NCBI RefSeq assembly: GCF_902459505.1
Contig: NC_047084.1
Location: 457,070,140-457,134,139, forward strand
Direction: 5' to 3'
Length of the DNA: 64,000 bases
DNA from: Geotrypetes seraphini
Taxonomy: Eukaryota > Chordata > Amphibia > Gymnophiona > Dermophiidae
Position 1 is the stretch's first letter. The number at the start of each line of letters is the position of its first letter. The position numbers and the translations under genes are program-made. This document shows, piece after piece, positions 63,990 through 64,000 of the stretch. The notes under the pieces were generated by a model that worked only from the letters and a program-made list of their open reading frames with translations, was not told the DNA's origin and searched no databases.

Positions 63990-64000
63990 CTCTAAGGTAT

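Noticed and set aside
1-64000. tRNA or rRNA genes
   Set aside because: tRNA-like heads are seen only at the start of SINEs (25.9, 42.7, 47.2 and 48.2 kb) and do not fold as complete tRNAs by eye.

Overview
This is a window of vertebrate nuclear DNA. It has few host exons, long introns and very many transposable elements. Three host genes can be read exon by exon, with splice sites and reading phase that fit together: the last exon of GPKOW (+ strand, about 5.6 kb), all of LAGE3 (+ strand, three coding exons at 12.6, 15.5 and 26.6 kb), and eight exons of RENBP (- strand, 57.8 down to 43.6 kb). The first RENBP exons are not visible and probably lie beyond the right edge. LAGE3 and RENBP point at each other. 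The organism is most likely a large-genome tetrapod. The mix of CR1, L2-like and L1/Tx1-like LINEs, DIRS-like elements, hAT foldback MITEs and tRNA-derived SINEs fits a caecilian amphibian best. That placement is inference, because no species marker is present.

Layout. 0-5.6 kb: L1 ORF1 remains and a DIRS-like fossil split by a CR1. 5.6-5.8 kb: GPKOW last exon. 6-12.4 kb: an hAT element with intact target duplication, a second DIRS-like fossil, two hAT foldback MITEs and purine-rich tracts. 12.4-26.7 kb: LAGE3, with a TATA-less CpG-rich promoter; its second intron holds a Tigger-like element and a stack of LINEs inserted in one another. 27-43.5 kb: intergenic repeats, including an hAT element carrying a solo LTR, a nearly complete CR1 with a long open RT frame, and a broken mariner split by an hAT MITE. 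43.6-57.8 kb: RENBP with CR1, L2, SINE and MITE copies in its introns. 57.8-64 kb: more repeats, including a second copy of the composite hAT element also seen at 45 kb.

The three genes are not a pathway. GPKOW is a spliceosomal G-patch/KOW protein. LAGE3 is the Pcc1-type subunit of the KEOPS tRNA t6A complex. RENBP is the GlcNAc/ManNAc 2-epimerase. All three are X-linked in human, so their closeness here suggests an old linkage block. I found no convincing new protein system. The strongest non-routine signals are in the transposon record: an nnnTAnnn target preference shared by hAT families, composite elements that moved as one, and multi-level nesting.
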